The position numbers and the translations under genes were made by a program. The notes beneath the pieces were generated by a model, which was not told where the DNA came from, did no database searches, and saw nothing but the letters and a program-made list of their open reading frames with translations. Shown here in pieces: positions 1-6,881 of a stretch of 17,963 bases of DNA (its first letter is position 1; each line of letters begins with the position of its first letter). The DNA is from Flavobacteriales bacterium (lineage in GTDB: Bacteria > Bacteroidota > Bacteroidia > Flavobacteriales > Crocinitomicaceae). The DNA lies in NCBI GenBank assembly GCA_947375085.1, contig CANCEQ010000043.1, positions 1 through 17,963 on the forward strand. The letters are read 5' to 3'.

Positions 1-44
1 TCGAGAATATGAATGAAGCTTTGAAATTAGCGTGTAAAAAGTGA
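1..44 (+). CDS. 3' end of a gene entering from the left edge (partial)
   Basis: Frame 3 of the plus strand is open from the window edge and ends in TGA at 42-44, encoding the tail ENMNEALKLACKK. Too little is visible to name a product. The support is indirect: a strong hairpin with T/A flanks follows within 30 bases, as expected at the end of a gene that converges on the minus-strand gene stopping at 125. The other two plus frames stop almost at once. It could also be chance. Confidence 0.35.
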   Translation, partial: ENMNEALKLACKK

Positions 45-71
45 TTTTAAATTTAAAAAAGTATAAACAAA

Positions 72-106
72 AAAAATAGGCTACCCTTTTGAGGTAGCCT
101 ATTTTT
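72..106. terminator. Bidirectional rho-independent terminator
   Basis: A 14-bp perfect inverted repeat (arms 72-85 and 93-106) encloses a 7-base loop. The inner stem is AGGCTACC/GGTAGCCT, flanked by A-runs on one side and T-runs on the other, so it would act as a terminator on either strand. It lies between the stop at 44 (plus) and the stop of the fibre-like gene at 125 (minus), the expected position for a shared terminator of convergent genes. Confidence 0.85.
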
Positions 107-124
107 GTAGTAGTTAATTAATTT

Positions 125-2971
125 TTAAAATGAACGAACAGGTATAGTAGAATAAAAACCTGACCAAGTTTTTGTATCTGGAACCCAAGAACCATTCGAC
201 ATTGACATTATCCAAGCTGTACTAGAAGTATTTTGAGATGACGACCAGTACATATTATTTGTTATCCCTATTGGATAATTATGAGCTGCCAAAGCTGATT
301 TAGCTAAATACAACTTGCTTAATTCATCTTTACTTGCTAAATACCAATCATTGTATCCTTGATAATTTCCAATATTGAAATTATTCATACCAACACCTGC
401 TGTATGGCTACCTGCAATCATTGCTGCTGTGTTAGCAGGACCAGAACCGAATGCCGTTGATGTTGCTGTATTAACATTAGTTCCCCATCTAGGGAAACCT
501 CCAGAGGATACCTTATCAACAATTAACCCGTGTCTCACTGCTGGGTCATATCCAACGTCTCCTGGTTGTAAAAAGTAAAATACAGCGCCACCTTGGTATG
601 CATCACCAATTGCTAAAGTTGACAATACATCAACAAGAGTAGTAAAAGTAAGGTCGTTACCGTAAGCTGTACCTGCACTATTTGTTGCGTATGCTCTCAC
701 GTGGTAAAGTGTATTTTGACTTAAACTTGATAACGCTGCAGAGAAAGAACCTGTTCCTGAACCGTTTGTTACAACAATATCTGCTAATGTTGGGTTTGCA
801 CTTGTGCTGATACAAACACCTCTTGCTGTAACTGCTGCGCCACCATCGTCTGTAATATTACCACCTGAATTTGCTGTATAAGAAGCAATTGTAGAAGCAG
901 CTGTAGTAGTAAGTGTAGGAACAACTACAGGACAAGTTCCCCAAGTTGGAACCCCATTACAATAAGATAATGTAAGACCTCTCGCTGTTACTGGAGGAGC
1001 AACTGTTAACCAAGAAGTTCCATCCCAATATAACATTTGTCCTGCTTGTGTACCACTTTGAATAGCTGGAGTAGACCACGTTAATGTTCCACTTCCATTT
1101 GTAGTTAATACTTGATTTGCAGTTCCGTGAGTAGTAGGATATGTTACTGCACCTGTTGTAAGATTTCCAGATAATGATGCAGTTGTTCCTGTTAAACTTC
1201 CTGTTAAAACACCACCACCAAGAGATAAGTAATTTGAAGCTTTCGTGTCAACCGCATCTTTAACGAATGCAGTTGTAGCAATTTGCGTTGTATTCGTACC
1301 TGCAATTGCTGTTGGTGCTGCTGGAACACCCGTTAAAGTAGGAGAAGCAATATCCGCTTTTAATGCATCAGCATTTGTTCTATTCGTTACTTCAGTAATT
1401 AAATCAGTTGCAGTTTGAGCTAAATTTGTAGATAATGTATGTTCTGCATTTATTGCTCTTGTACTTTCTATAGTATTATCATTACCAAGGTCTGCACATG
1501 CAGCAATACGATTCGATACTTCTGTTGCTAAATCTGCACTTACTGTCCCAACTGCATCAGTTACGAATTCTGTTGTTGCAATTTGAGTTGTATTTGTTCC
1601 TGCAATTGCTGTTGGAGCTGCTGGTACACCTGTTAAAGTAGGAGAAGCAATATCTGCTTTTAATGCATCAGCATTTGTTCTATTCGTTACTTCAGTTGCT
1701 AAATCAGTTGTGTTTGTATTAATCAAACCTTTTAAGAATGTAGAATCAGAAACTACTTTTGAAGTAATTGCAGCATCATTCGTTGCACGCGTTGTAGCTT
1801 CATTTGTAATAGCAGTTGTATTTGCTACATCACCTGAAATACGATTCGTTGTTTCTGTCGCTAAATTGTTTGTTAATGTAGTTTCTGCCCCCGTTGCTCT
1901 TGTCACTTCGTTTGCTAAATCAGTTGTGTTTGTATTAATCAAACCTTTCAAGAATGTTGAATCAGAAACTACTTTTGCAGTAATTGCAGCATCATTTGTA
2001 GCACGAGTTGTAGCTTCATTTGTAATAGCAGTTGTATTTGCTACATCACCTGAAATACGATTCGTTGTTTCTGTCGCTAAATTGTTAGTTAATGTAGTTT
2101 CAGCCCCAGTTGCTCTTGTCACTTCATTTGCTAAATCAGTTGTGTTGGTATTAATCAAACCTTTCAAGAATGTAGAATCAGAAACTACTTTCGCAGTAAT
2201 TACAGCATCATTTGTAGCACGCGTTGTAGCTTCATTTGTAATAGCAGTTGTATTTGCTACATCCCCTGAAATACGATTCGTTGTTTCTGTCGCTAAATTG
2301 TTTGTTAATGTAGTTTCAGCACCTGTTGCTCTTGTTACTTCGTTTGCTAAATTCGTATTCGTTGTATTGATTTGAGTTCTTAATGCGATTGAATCCGCTT
2401 TTACTTTTGCATAAATTGCGTCATTACTTGCATTGAAATTCACTGGAGTCCATTTTGAACCATTCCATTTTAACACATCATTTGTTTGAAGATTCGTTGT
2501 GTTTACATCTGTTAATTGACTCATAGGAAAACGTGGTGCAGCTAAAGCAGTATCAGCTACTAATGCATAAGGAAGTGTTTGCAATTGAACATTTCCCATC
2601 GGTAATAATCCATTACCAAAATCGGCTCTTACATTTGTGAATAAATCAGCTGATGTCCAATCAATTGATTTAAAAGTAGATAAAGTTCCAATACCTGTAG
2701 AAACTCCTTTACCAATAATCACATTGAATAAACCAAATTTATTCGTTACTACTTGATGTGATTCTTGCCACAATGTTGTTCCAGTTGCTGACCCTTTGCG
2801 GATACTAATTTCAACTACAACACTTTTATTGGCTAGTGCTAAACCACTGTTATCTCTAGCAACTGCTTGATAATTAAAGCCTAAATCTTTGATGCTTTGG
2901 GCCATTAAATTGGAACTAGCAACTGCTAAAATTCCAATTGTAAAAAGTAAATGTAAAATTTTTCGTCTCAT
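125..2971 (-). CDS. Secreted tail-fibre-like repeat protein with FN3-like and DUF1566-like C-terminus
   Basis: A 948-residue exported protein beginning with a signal peptide (residues 1-25, ending MAQ). Residues about 30-140 match a domain often found at the N-terminus of Bacteroidota fibre-like proteins (FNYQAVARDNSG, then QLQTLPYAL). Residues 208-423 are three near-identical 72-residue units rich in Thr, Asn and Ala (EVTRATGAETTLTNNLATET and so on), probably a trimeric fibrous stalk. Residues 426-470 and 526-570 repeat a phage tail-fibre-like module (SPTLTGVPAAPTA, TQIATT). Residues about 685-778 form a fibronectin-III-like repeat (GGNITDDGGAAVTARGVC, YHVRAYATNSAGTAYGN). The C-terminus, about 785-948, resembles DUF1566/Lcl C-terminal domains (GGAVFYF, WYLASKDEL, YWSSS). 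No type A or type B sorting domain is visible, so its surface route is unclear. It is the last gene of the surface operon, 47 bp after the preceding gene. Adhesin or matrix function is inferred. Confidence 0.88.
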   Translation of the reverse strand: MRRKILHLLFTIGILAVASSNLMAQSIKDLGFNYQAVARDNSGLALANKSVVVEISIRKGSATGTTLWQESHQVVTNKFGLFNVIIGKGVSTGIGTLSTFKSIDWTSADLFTNVRADFGNGLLPMGNVQLQTLPYALVADTALAAPRFPMSQLTDVNTTNLQTNDVLKWNGSKWTPVNFNASNDAIYAKVKADSIALRTQINTTNTNLANEVTRATGAETTLTNNLATETTNRISGDVANTTAITNEATTRATNDAVITAKVVSDSTFLKGLINTNTTDLANEVTRATGAETTLTNNLATETTNRISGDVANTTAITNEATTRATNDAAITAKVVSDSTFLKGLINTNTTDLANEVTRATGAETTLTNNLATETTNRISGDVANTTAITNEATTRATNDAAITSKVVSDSTFLKGLINTNTTDLATEVTNRTNADALKADIASPTLTGVPAAPTAIAGTNTTQIATTEFVTDAVGTVSADLATEVSNRIAACADLGNDNTIESTRAINAEHTLSTNLAQTATDLITEVTNRTNADALKADIASPTLTGVPAAPTAIAGTNTTQIATTAFVKDAVDTKASNYLSLGGGVLTGSLTGTTASLSGNLTTGAVTYPTTHGTANQVLTTNGSGTLTWSTPAIQSGTQAGQMLYWDGTSWLTVAPPVTARGLTLSYCNGVPTWGTCPVVVPTLTTTAASTIASYTANSGGNITDDGGAAVTARGVCISTSANPTLADIVVTNGSGTGSFSAALSSLSQNTLYHVRAYATNSAGTAYGNDLTFTTLVDVLSTLAIGDAYQGGAVFYFLQPGDVGYDPAVRHGLIVDKVSSGGFPRWGTNVNTATSTAFGSGPANTAAMIAGSHTAGVGMNNFNIGNYQGYNDWYLASKDELSKLYLAKSALAAHNYPIGITNNMYWSSSQNTSSTAWIMSMSNGSWVPDTKTWSGFYSTIPVRSF
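1262..1696 (-). repeat. Two copies of a tail-fibre-like module at 300-bp period
   Basis: The segments encoding residues 426-470 and 526-570 are nearly identical (TEVTNRTNADALKADIAS, then PTLTGVPAAPTAIAGTNTTQ), giving two 135-bp copies with a 300-bp period. Motifs of the type PTLTGVP...TQIATT are familiar from phage tail-fibre and collar proteins. The phage likeness is at the level of a protein module only; there are no other phage genes here. Confidence 0.8.
1703..2350 (-). repeat. Three tandem 216-bp repeats inside the fibre-like gene
   Basis: Three direct repeats of exactly 216 bp encode residues 208-279, 280-351 and 352-423. For example, the stretch starting cagttgtgtttgtatta recurs at a 216-base offset. 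The units differ only at scattered, mostly synonymous positions, which suggests recent duplication or gene conversion. A further partial copy of the unit start follows at the C-terminal side. Confidence 0.9.
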
Positions 2972-3018
2972 TTTGTTGTTTGTTTGATTCTTAATTGAAG
3001 CTTCGTTTATATAATTTA

Positions 3019-3549
3019 TTAGTTAATTTCCGTTTTAGTTACTTTAAATGTAGAAACGATTTTAGCAGTTTTAATTTCTTTAAAATTTACTAAATACATT
3101 CCTGTAGGAATTTGTTTTAAATCCAATTGAATGGTCGTCTCGTCAATCCAATTTTTTTCTAATTGTACTTGTTTCCCTAACATATCAAACATAATTAGCT
3201 CATAGTCTTTTGCATTTAATTCCTGATTTTTTCCTGAAATTTTAATATTTAAAAACTCTGTTGTTGGATTTGGATATGCTTCTACATTAATCGCAACATC
3301 TTTTAATTCAATTATTCCAACAACAGCTTTAAAACTATTTTGCTGAAATCCTTGCGTTAAGGTTTGATTAAAATTACTAGTTGTTGCAACCATTGTTTCT
3401 CCTATACTATAGGACAAAGAATTACCGTTTGATGCTTCGCCATATCCACCTCCAATTCCATACAATTGAATGAAGACAGTATCTTTTTCTTGCGCTTTTG
3501 AGAAAAAGGCACTCATCGAAACCAAGCCTATTAATAAATACTTTTTCAT
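3019..3549 (-). CDS. Small secreted protein with T9SS type A sorting domain
   Basis: A 176-residue protein with a signal peptide (1-20, ending SKAQ). Residues about 28-75 carry a pattern common in Bacteroidota secreted proteins (SYSIGE, then TLTQGFQQ). Residues about 88-175 are a type A T9SS C-terminal sorting domain: AYPNPTTEFLNI, a MFDMLGKQV strand, and IPTGMYLVNF followed by a basic Lys-rich end. The protein would be exported by Sec, moved across the outer membrane by T9SS, and anchored or released after sorting-domain cleavage. There is little room for a catalytic domain, so its own function is unknown. It lies 87 bp after the PorP/SprF gene, with a repeat-like spacer between them, and 47 bp before the fibre-like gene, so it is probably co-transcribed with both. 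Confidence 0.88.
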   Translation of the reverse strand: MKKYLLIGLVSMSAFFSKAQEKDTVFIQLYGIGGGYGEASNGNSLSYSIGETMVATTSNFNQTLTQGFQQNSFKAVVGIIELKDVAINVEAYPNPTTEFLNIKISGKNQELNAKDYELIMFDMLGKQVQLEKNWIDETTIQLDLKQIPTGMYLVNFKEIKTAKIVSTFKVTKTEIN

Positions 3550-3564
3550 ATCCTCTATTTTTAT

Positions 3565-3636
3565 TTGTCTAAAATCTATCGTCTAAAAATCTAATGTCTA
3601 ATTACTAATACCCAACACCTAATTCCTAACACCTAA
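3565..3636 (-). repeat. CTAA/GTCTA-rich intergenic repeat between operon genes
   Basis: The spacer between the PorP-like stop and the next start is built from loosely periodic 14-15-base units on the plus strand: GTCTAAAATCT, GTCTAAAAATCTAAT, GTCTAATTACTAAT, then CCTAA repeats. Read on the minus strand it is a series of TTAGAC/TTAGG words. A similar but decayed element lies at 10554-10617, also directly before a minus-strand start codon. I see no protein in it. Confidence 0.6.
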
Positions 3637-5133
3637 TCATTGAACCTTTACCCAAGATTTTTTGTATTTCTTTCTCGTCTCTTTCAATGCTTTCATACTA
3701 GAATCTAAATCATCGTATTTTTCAGTCGCAATGAAATACCAATTAGATTTTTTTGATTTGATAATGAAAATCGATTCTTCTTTTTCATTCCATATTTTTA
3801 AATCTCTTTCTAAAGCAACTCTATTTTTTGAAGATTCAACAACGATATAGAAACCAGCATCTTCATTTATCGTAACATTTTGATTATCGATTGATTTTGA
3901 ATTCGTTGAATTGGTTACTTGTTTACTTTTTCCACTGATTACTTCTTTTTTAGCCTGAATATCTTCTTTTGTATTCTCCTGATTAGTGTTACTAGTAGAT
4001 TTTTCAGTTTCAATTGATTCAGAAACAATTTTTTGCTGTTGATTTTCAGTAGCAGCCAATTGTTTTTTTAATTTATCAATTTCTTGAAGTAATGCTGTAT
4101 TTTTTTCATTTACATTCTCATACTCAATTAATCGGTAATTTTTTTGTTTCAATGTATCTTTTAATACAGATAAACGAGAGGTTAAACTATCCAATTGAGC
4201 TTCTCTTCGTTGGTCATCCAATTTATGTTCTCTTCCATTTCTTAAAGGGAATTTGTAGGCTAAACCAATTTCAAAACCTCCTTTTGTAAAATTTGCTAGT
4301 TTACTAATTGCAATATCTTGACCATAAAACACTTTACAGTTTTTCTTTATTTCCAAAGCCAAAACAACCGGAACTACTCCTGTACTTCTATAACCAGATG
4401 TTAAACTGAAACGTTTGTCATATTGGATAGTCGCCACATAATCATTCACCCAATAATTACTTGGTTGATTTCTTAAAATTAGTGTCGGTATGATTTGAAT
4501 TTTTCCAGATTTAGTAATGTCAAAAACATAGGATGCGTTTACAATCTTTTGTTGTCTTAACTGATAATTGAAATTGGTGTTTTCATATCGGTATTTTACA
4601 TTGGTGCTATAAAGTATAGGTAAACCAACTCCCAAAGTCAAACGTTTATTGGTAAATGCCAAACCAAAGCCAAAATTCAACATTAATTTTCCGTTGTTTG
4701 ATAACGTTCCTAAATCCGTTTTATCTTCTACACTAATAGAAGCAAAATCAAATCTATTTTCAGCTAGACCTCCAGAAAAACCAGCACTCAAATAATTGGA
4801 TGCTTTAATTTTTAAACGATAAGCATACGATAAGTTAATAGCTGTATTTCTAAATAATCCAGCTTGGTCGGTATTAAAACTTCCACCAAATCCGTGCTTG
4901 TCGGTATTTCTATAAGTTAAATTCAAAGCGACAGTGTTTGGAGCTCCGGAATAACCAGATATACTTTTACGGAAACTTCCCCACGTATTTAATCCTTCTT
5001 GGTGACCTGTATAAGCAGGTTGAAGCGTATATGTGTTTAAATAATTTTGGTGACTTATCGGTAATTGCTGTCCAAATGCAATTTGAAAAGAAACTAGTAA
5101 ACCACAAAAAACAAAAAGTAAAATTTTAATCAT
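3637..5133 (-). CDS. PorP/SprF-like T9SS outer-membrane protein with C-terminal SPOR-like domain
   Basis: A 498-residue protein with a signal peptide (1-22, ending AFGQ). Residues about 24-297 fit the PorP/SprF family of outer-membrane beta-barrels: it opens QLPISHQNYLNTYTLQPAYTG, has alternating hydrophobic strands, and ends GLAYKFPL. Family members are usually about 300 residues, so the rest is an extension. Residues about 305-370 form a charged, Leu-heptad coiled coil, then comes a Ser/Thr/Lys/Asn-rich linker. Residues about 426-498 (GFYIVVESSKN, WYFIATEKY, SWVKV) look like a SPOR or SPOR-like fold. PorP/SprF proteins help deliver and attach type B sorting-domain proteins, and this gene directly follows such a gene with a 24-bp gap. 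The SPOR-like tail could contact peptidoglycan in the periplasm; that is inferred. Confidence 0.88.
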   Translation of the reverse strand: MIKILLFVFCGLLVSFQIAFGQQLPISHQNYLNTYTLQPAYTGHQEGLNTWGSFRKSISGYSGAPNTVALNLTYRNTDKHGFGGSFNTDQAGLFRNTAINLSYAYRLKIKASNYLSAGFSGGLAENRFDFASISVEDKTDLGTLSNNGKLMLNFGFGLAFTNKRLTLGVGLPILYSTNVKYRYENTNFNYQLRQQKIVNASYVFDITKSGKIQIIPTLILRNQPSNYWVNDYVATIQYDKRFSLTSGYRSTGVVPVVLALEIKKNCKVFYGQDIAISKLANFTKGGFEIGLAYKFPLRNGREHKLDDQRREAQLDSLTSRLSVLKDTLKQKNYRLIEYENVNEKNTALLQEIDKLKKQLAATENQQQKIVSESIETEKSTSNTNQENTKEDIQAKKEVISGKSKQVTNSTNSKSIDNQNVTINEDAGFYIVVESSKNRVALERDLKIWNEKEESIFIIKSKKSNWYFIATEKYDDLDSSMKALKETRKKYKKSWVKVQ

Positions 5134-5157
5134 CTAAAAATGTTTTATAATAATGTA

Positions 5158-6258
5158 TTAATGAAGAATATTGATAATTCCTTTTTTAACTCCTTCTAAT
5201 TCACTTGCTTTGATAGAGTAATAATAGGCTCCTTCAGGTAATTTAGTTCCCGAAGTTGTTTTTCCATTCCACGTATTTTTATAATCTTTACTTTCGAAAA
5301 CGATAAATCCATCTCTGTCAAAAATGGTAACCTCACATACACCGTAAGCTTCTATTTCATAAATTTTCCACACATCATTTTTCCCATCGTCATTCAATGT
5401 TAAAAGATTCATAGAATTTATTGGTAGTTCTTTTATCACACTAACTGAATCAGAAACTAAAGTTGTTTTACAGCCATAAACATTTTTTAATTCAGCAGAA
5501 TATATACCAGCAGTATTTACTGTTATGGTTGGTGTTGTTGCATTTGTATTCCATTTAACAGCATCGAAATATCCACTTACAGTAAGATTTACACTTTTAT
5601 CATTGTAAAACTCTAAAGGTCCACTGTATGTTAAAACACCAGATGGAATTTCATTAATTGTTAAATTTGCATTTACTGTTGTTTTACACCCTTTGTTTGA
5701 AAATGCAGTAGTAGTTACATTATAGACACCAGCAGTTTGAAAAGCTCTACTGAAATAATTTTGAGTATAGGTTTCGTCCTGATTATTGAAATACCAATAC
5801 GTATTATTAATAGAACCATCAGCAACATAAAAATTATTGAAAAAATTAACTGTATCTAATTTACAAGCAACAGGTTTGAATGGCGGATTACCTGAATTCA
5901 ATAAAATTGGTAAATAATTTACATTTATAGCCTTTGGTAATGAATATAATGTATCATTTAGAGAAGTAACAACTCTCAATTTAACATTGAAAATTCTATT
6001 AGAAGTATTTCCATACACATTGAAAGTGGTATCAACAGAAGAAGTCTTATCATAAATTCCATCCCCATTAAAATCCCAAGCATATTCAACTGCACTTGCG
6101 CCAATAATAGTTGAATTATCTTGAAATATAACTGTGTCATTTTCACACACTTCCAATGGATTTGTGAAAGCAATCGTATTTTGTGAAAATGTGTTATTTG
6201 AAAGTGACGAAAGTGTTACTACACTCAATGATAAACGTAAAAATAATTTTAGACTCAT
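5158..6258 (-). CDS. PKD-domain surface protein with T9SS type B (gliding-motility-type) sorting domain
   Basis: The start at 6258 gives a 366-residue protein with a compact signal peptide (MSLKLFLRLSLSVV, ending FSQ). An in-frame ATG nine codons earlier, at 6285, is possible but adds a polar, Cys-containing stretch. Numbering from 6285, residues about 39-124 form a PKD-like domain (VCENDTVIFQDNS, EYAWDFNGDGIYD), residues about 131-211 form a second PKD-like domain, and residues about 215-285 form an Ig-like strand set with paired Cys (GIYSAELKNVYGC). Residues about 290-375 are a type B sorting domain: TLNDDGKNDVWKI, VTIFDRDGFIVFES, WNGKTTSGTKLPEGAYYYSI. Proteins with this domain use T9SS together with a PorP/SprF partner, which is the next gene. 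It is the first gene of the surface operon and is preceded by LytTR-type direct repeats. It is much shorter than SprB, so a small adhesin role is inferred. Confidence 0.87.
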   Translation of the reverse strand: MSLKLFLRLSLSVVTLSSLSNNTFSQNTIAFTNPLEVCENDTVIFQDNSTIIGASAVEYAWDFNGDGIYDKTSSVDTTFNVYGNTSNRIFNVKLRVVTSLNDTLYSLPKAINVNYLPILLNSGNPPFKPVACKLDTVNFFNNFYVADGSINNTYWYFNNQDETYTQNYFSRAFQTAGVYNVTTTAFSNKGCKTTVNANLTINEIPSGVLTYSGPLEFYNDKSVNLTVSGYFDAVKWNTNATTPTITVNTAGIYSAELKNVYGCKTTLVSDSVSVIKELPINSMNLLTLNDDGKNDVWKIYEIEAYGVCEVTIFDRDGFIVFESKDYKNTWNGKTTSGTKLPEGAYYYSIKASELEGVKKGIINILH

Positions 6259-6319
6259 TTTAAAGTATTTAAAACAGGAATTCATTCTTCTAAAGGATTG
6301 AAATCACTATTAATTTTTC

Positions 6320-6327
6320 TAAAGTAG
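6320..6327 (-). promoter_or_regulatory. Possible -7 box for the surface operon
   Basis: The minus strand reads TACTTTAG, one base from the Bacteroidota consensus TAnnTTTG. It lies about 60 bp upstream of the preferred start and about 40 bp downstream of the direct repeats at 6367-6404. No convincing TTG is visible at the -33 position, as might be expected of an activator-dependent promoter. Weak support. Confidence 0.25.
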
Positions 6328-6366
6328 TTTATATAAAGAAATCGTTGAATAGTAAAATACGGCTTT

Positions 6367-6404
6367 GGTGATAATCAGTATTTAAGGGGTGAAAATCAGA
6401 TTTT
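6367..6404. promoter_or_regulatory. LytTR-type operator: two 17-bp direct repeats, 21-bp period (surface operon)
   Basis: Plus-strand copies GGTGATAATCAGTATTT (6367-6383) and GGTGAAAATCAGATTTT (6388-6404) start exactly 21 bases apart. The same pair, with the same period, occurs at 6829-6866 before the stand-alone LytTR gene. Direct repeats two helical turns apart are the known arrangement of binding sites for AlgR/AgrA/LytTR regulators. The pair lies in the gap after the LytTR gene and roughly 80-110 bp upstream of the surface-operon start. Which of the two LytTR proteins binds is inference. Confidence 0.7.
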
Positions 6405-6413
6405 AAAATGAAT

Positions 6414-6752
6414 TTATTTAGGCAATTTCTCAAATAATTCTTTTTTATATTTTCTTCCGATTGGAATAGTTTCATTGGTGTCTAAAATAATTTCGTGATT
6501 GGAAGCACTTTTGATTTTTTTTAAATTTATTGCAAATGATTTATGGGTTCTAAAAACATCTTCATTGTCGAAATGCAACAATGTTTGTTTTAAACTTTTT
6601 TTGATAATTATTTTAGAGTTCGAAGTGATTATATAGACATAATTTCCATCACTTTTAAGATAGCTTAACTCATCTAAATCAATTTTAAAATACTTGCCAG
6701 ATTCCCAAATAGCAACCTCTTTTTTGTTTAATTTATTTAAGTTTTCTGTCAT
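6414..6752 (-). CDS. Stand-alone LytTR DNA-binding domain protein
   Basis: A 112-residue protein made almost entirely of one LytTR domain: YFKIDLDELSYLKSDGNYVYI, IIIKKSLKQTL, FRTHKSFAINLKKI, ILDTNETIPIGRKYKKEL. It has no receiver or sensory domain. It resembles the LytTR half of the upstream response regulator (shared SDGNY, KKSL, HKSF and IPIGR motifs), so the two may share an origin by duplication. It has its own copy of the 21-bp-period repeats 77 bp upstream, and a second copy lies just past its stop, before the surface operon. It probably acts as a secondary or accessory regulator of that operon and may also be controlled by the upstream response regulator. Without a receiver it could work constitutively or by competing for sites. 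Confidence 0.9.
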   Translation of the reverse strand: MTENLNKLNKKEVAIWESGKYFKIDLDELSYLKSDGNYVYIITSNSKIIIKKSLKQTLLHFDNEDVFRTHKSFAINLKKIKSASNHEIILDTNETIPIGRKYKKELFEKLPK

Positions 6753-6828
6753 TTAAGTTTAAACATTATGTAGTATAATTTTAAATTTAAATAACTATCT
6801 GAATTATGTCTATTTCTTTAATTGAATT

Positions 6829-6866
6829 GGTGATAAAGTGTATTTAAAAGGTGATAATGTGTCTTT
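6829..6866. promoter_or_regulatory. LytTR-type operator: two 17-bp direct repeats, 21-bp period (LytTR gene)
   Basis: Plus-strand copies GGTGATAAAGTGTATTT (6829-6845) and GGTGATAATGTGTCTTT (6850-6866) start 21 bases apart. They fill the gap between the response-regulator stop (6882) and the stand-alone LytTR start (6752). Across this pair and the pair at 6367-6404, 11 of 17 positions are invariant (GGTGA.AA...G..TTT). The spacing equals two helical turns, as in known LytTR/AlgR-type sites. Confidence 0.7.
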
Positions 6867-6881
6867 TTTAAATTAATCATT

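Noticed and set aside
1262..2350. CRISPR-like array
   Set aside because: The repeats are long, coding, in frame and without unique spacers of regular size.
1710..2375. A 221-codon plus-strand open frame with repeated residues
   Set aside because: It is the antisense shadow of the 216-bp repeats in the fibre-like gene. Its repeats simply mirror that gene and it has no recognisable domain or start context.
125..2971. Prophage tail-fibre gene
   Set aside because: It has a signal peptide, a Bacteroidota-type N-terminal domain and a DUF1566-like end. There are no phage structural, lysis or integrase genes around it.
4092..4289. Short plus-strand open frames within the PorP/SprF-like gene (also at 3662-3850 and 4938-5129)
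   Set aside because: They are antisense to a well-supported gene, have no recognisable domain, and have the composition expected of shadows.
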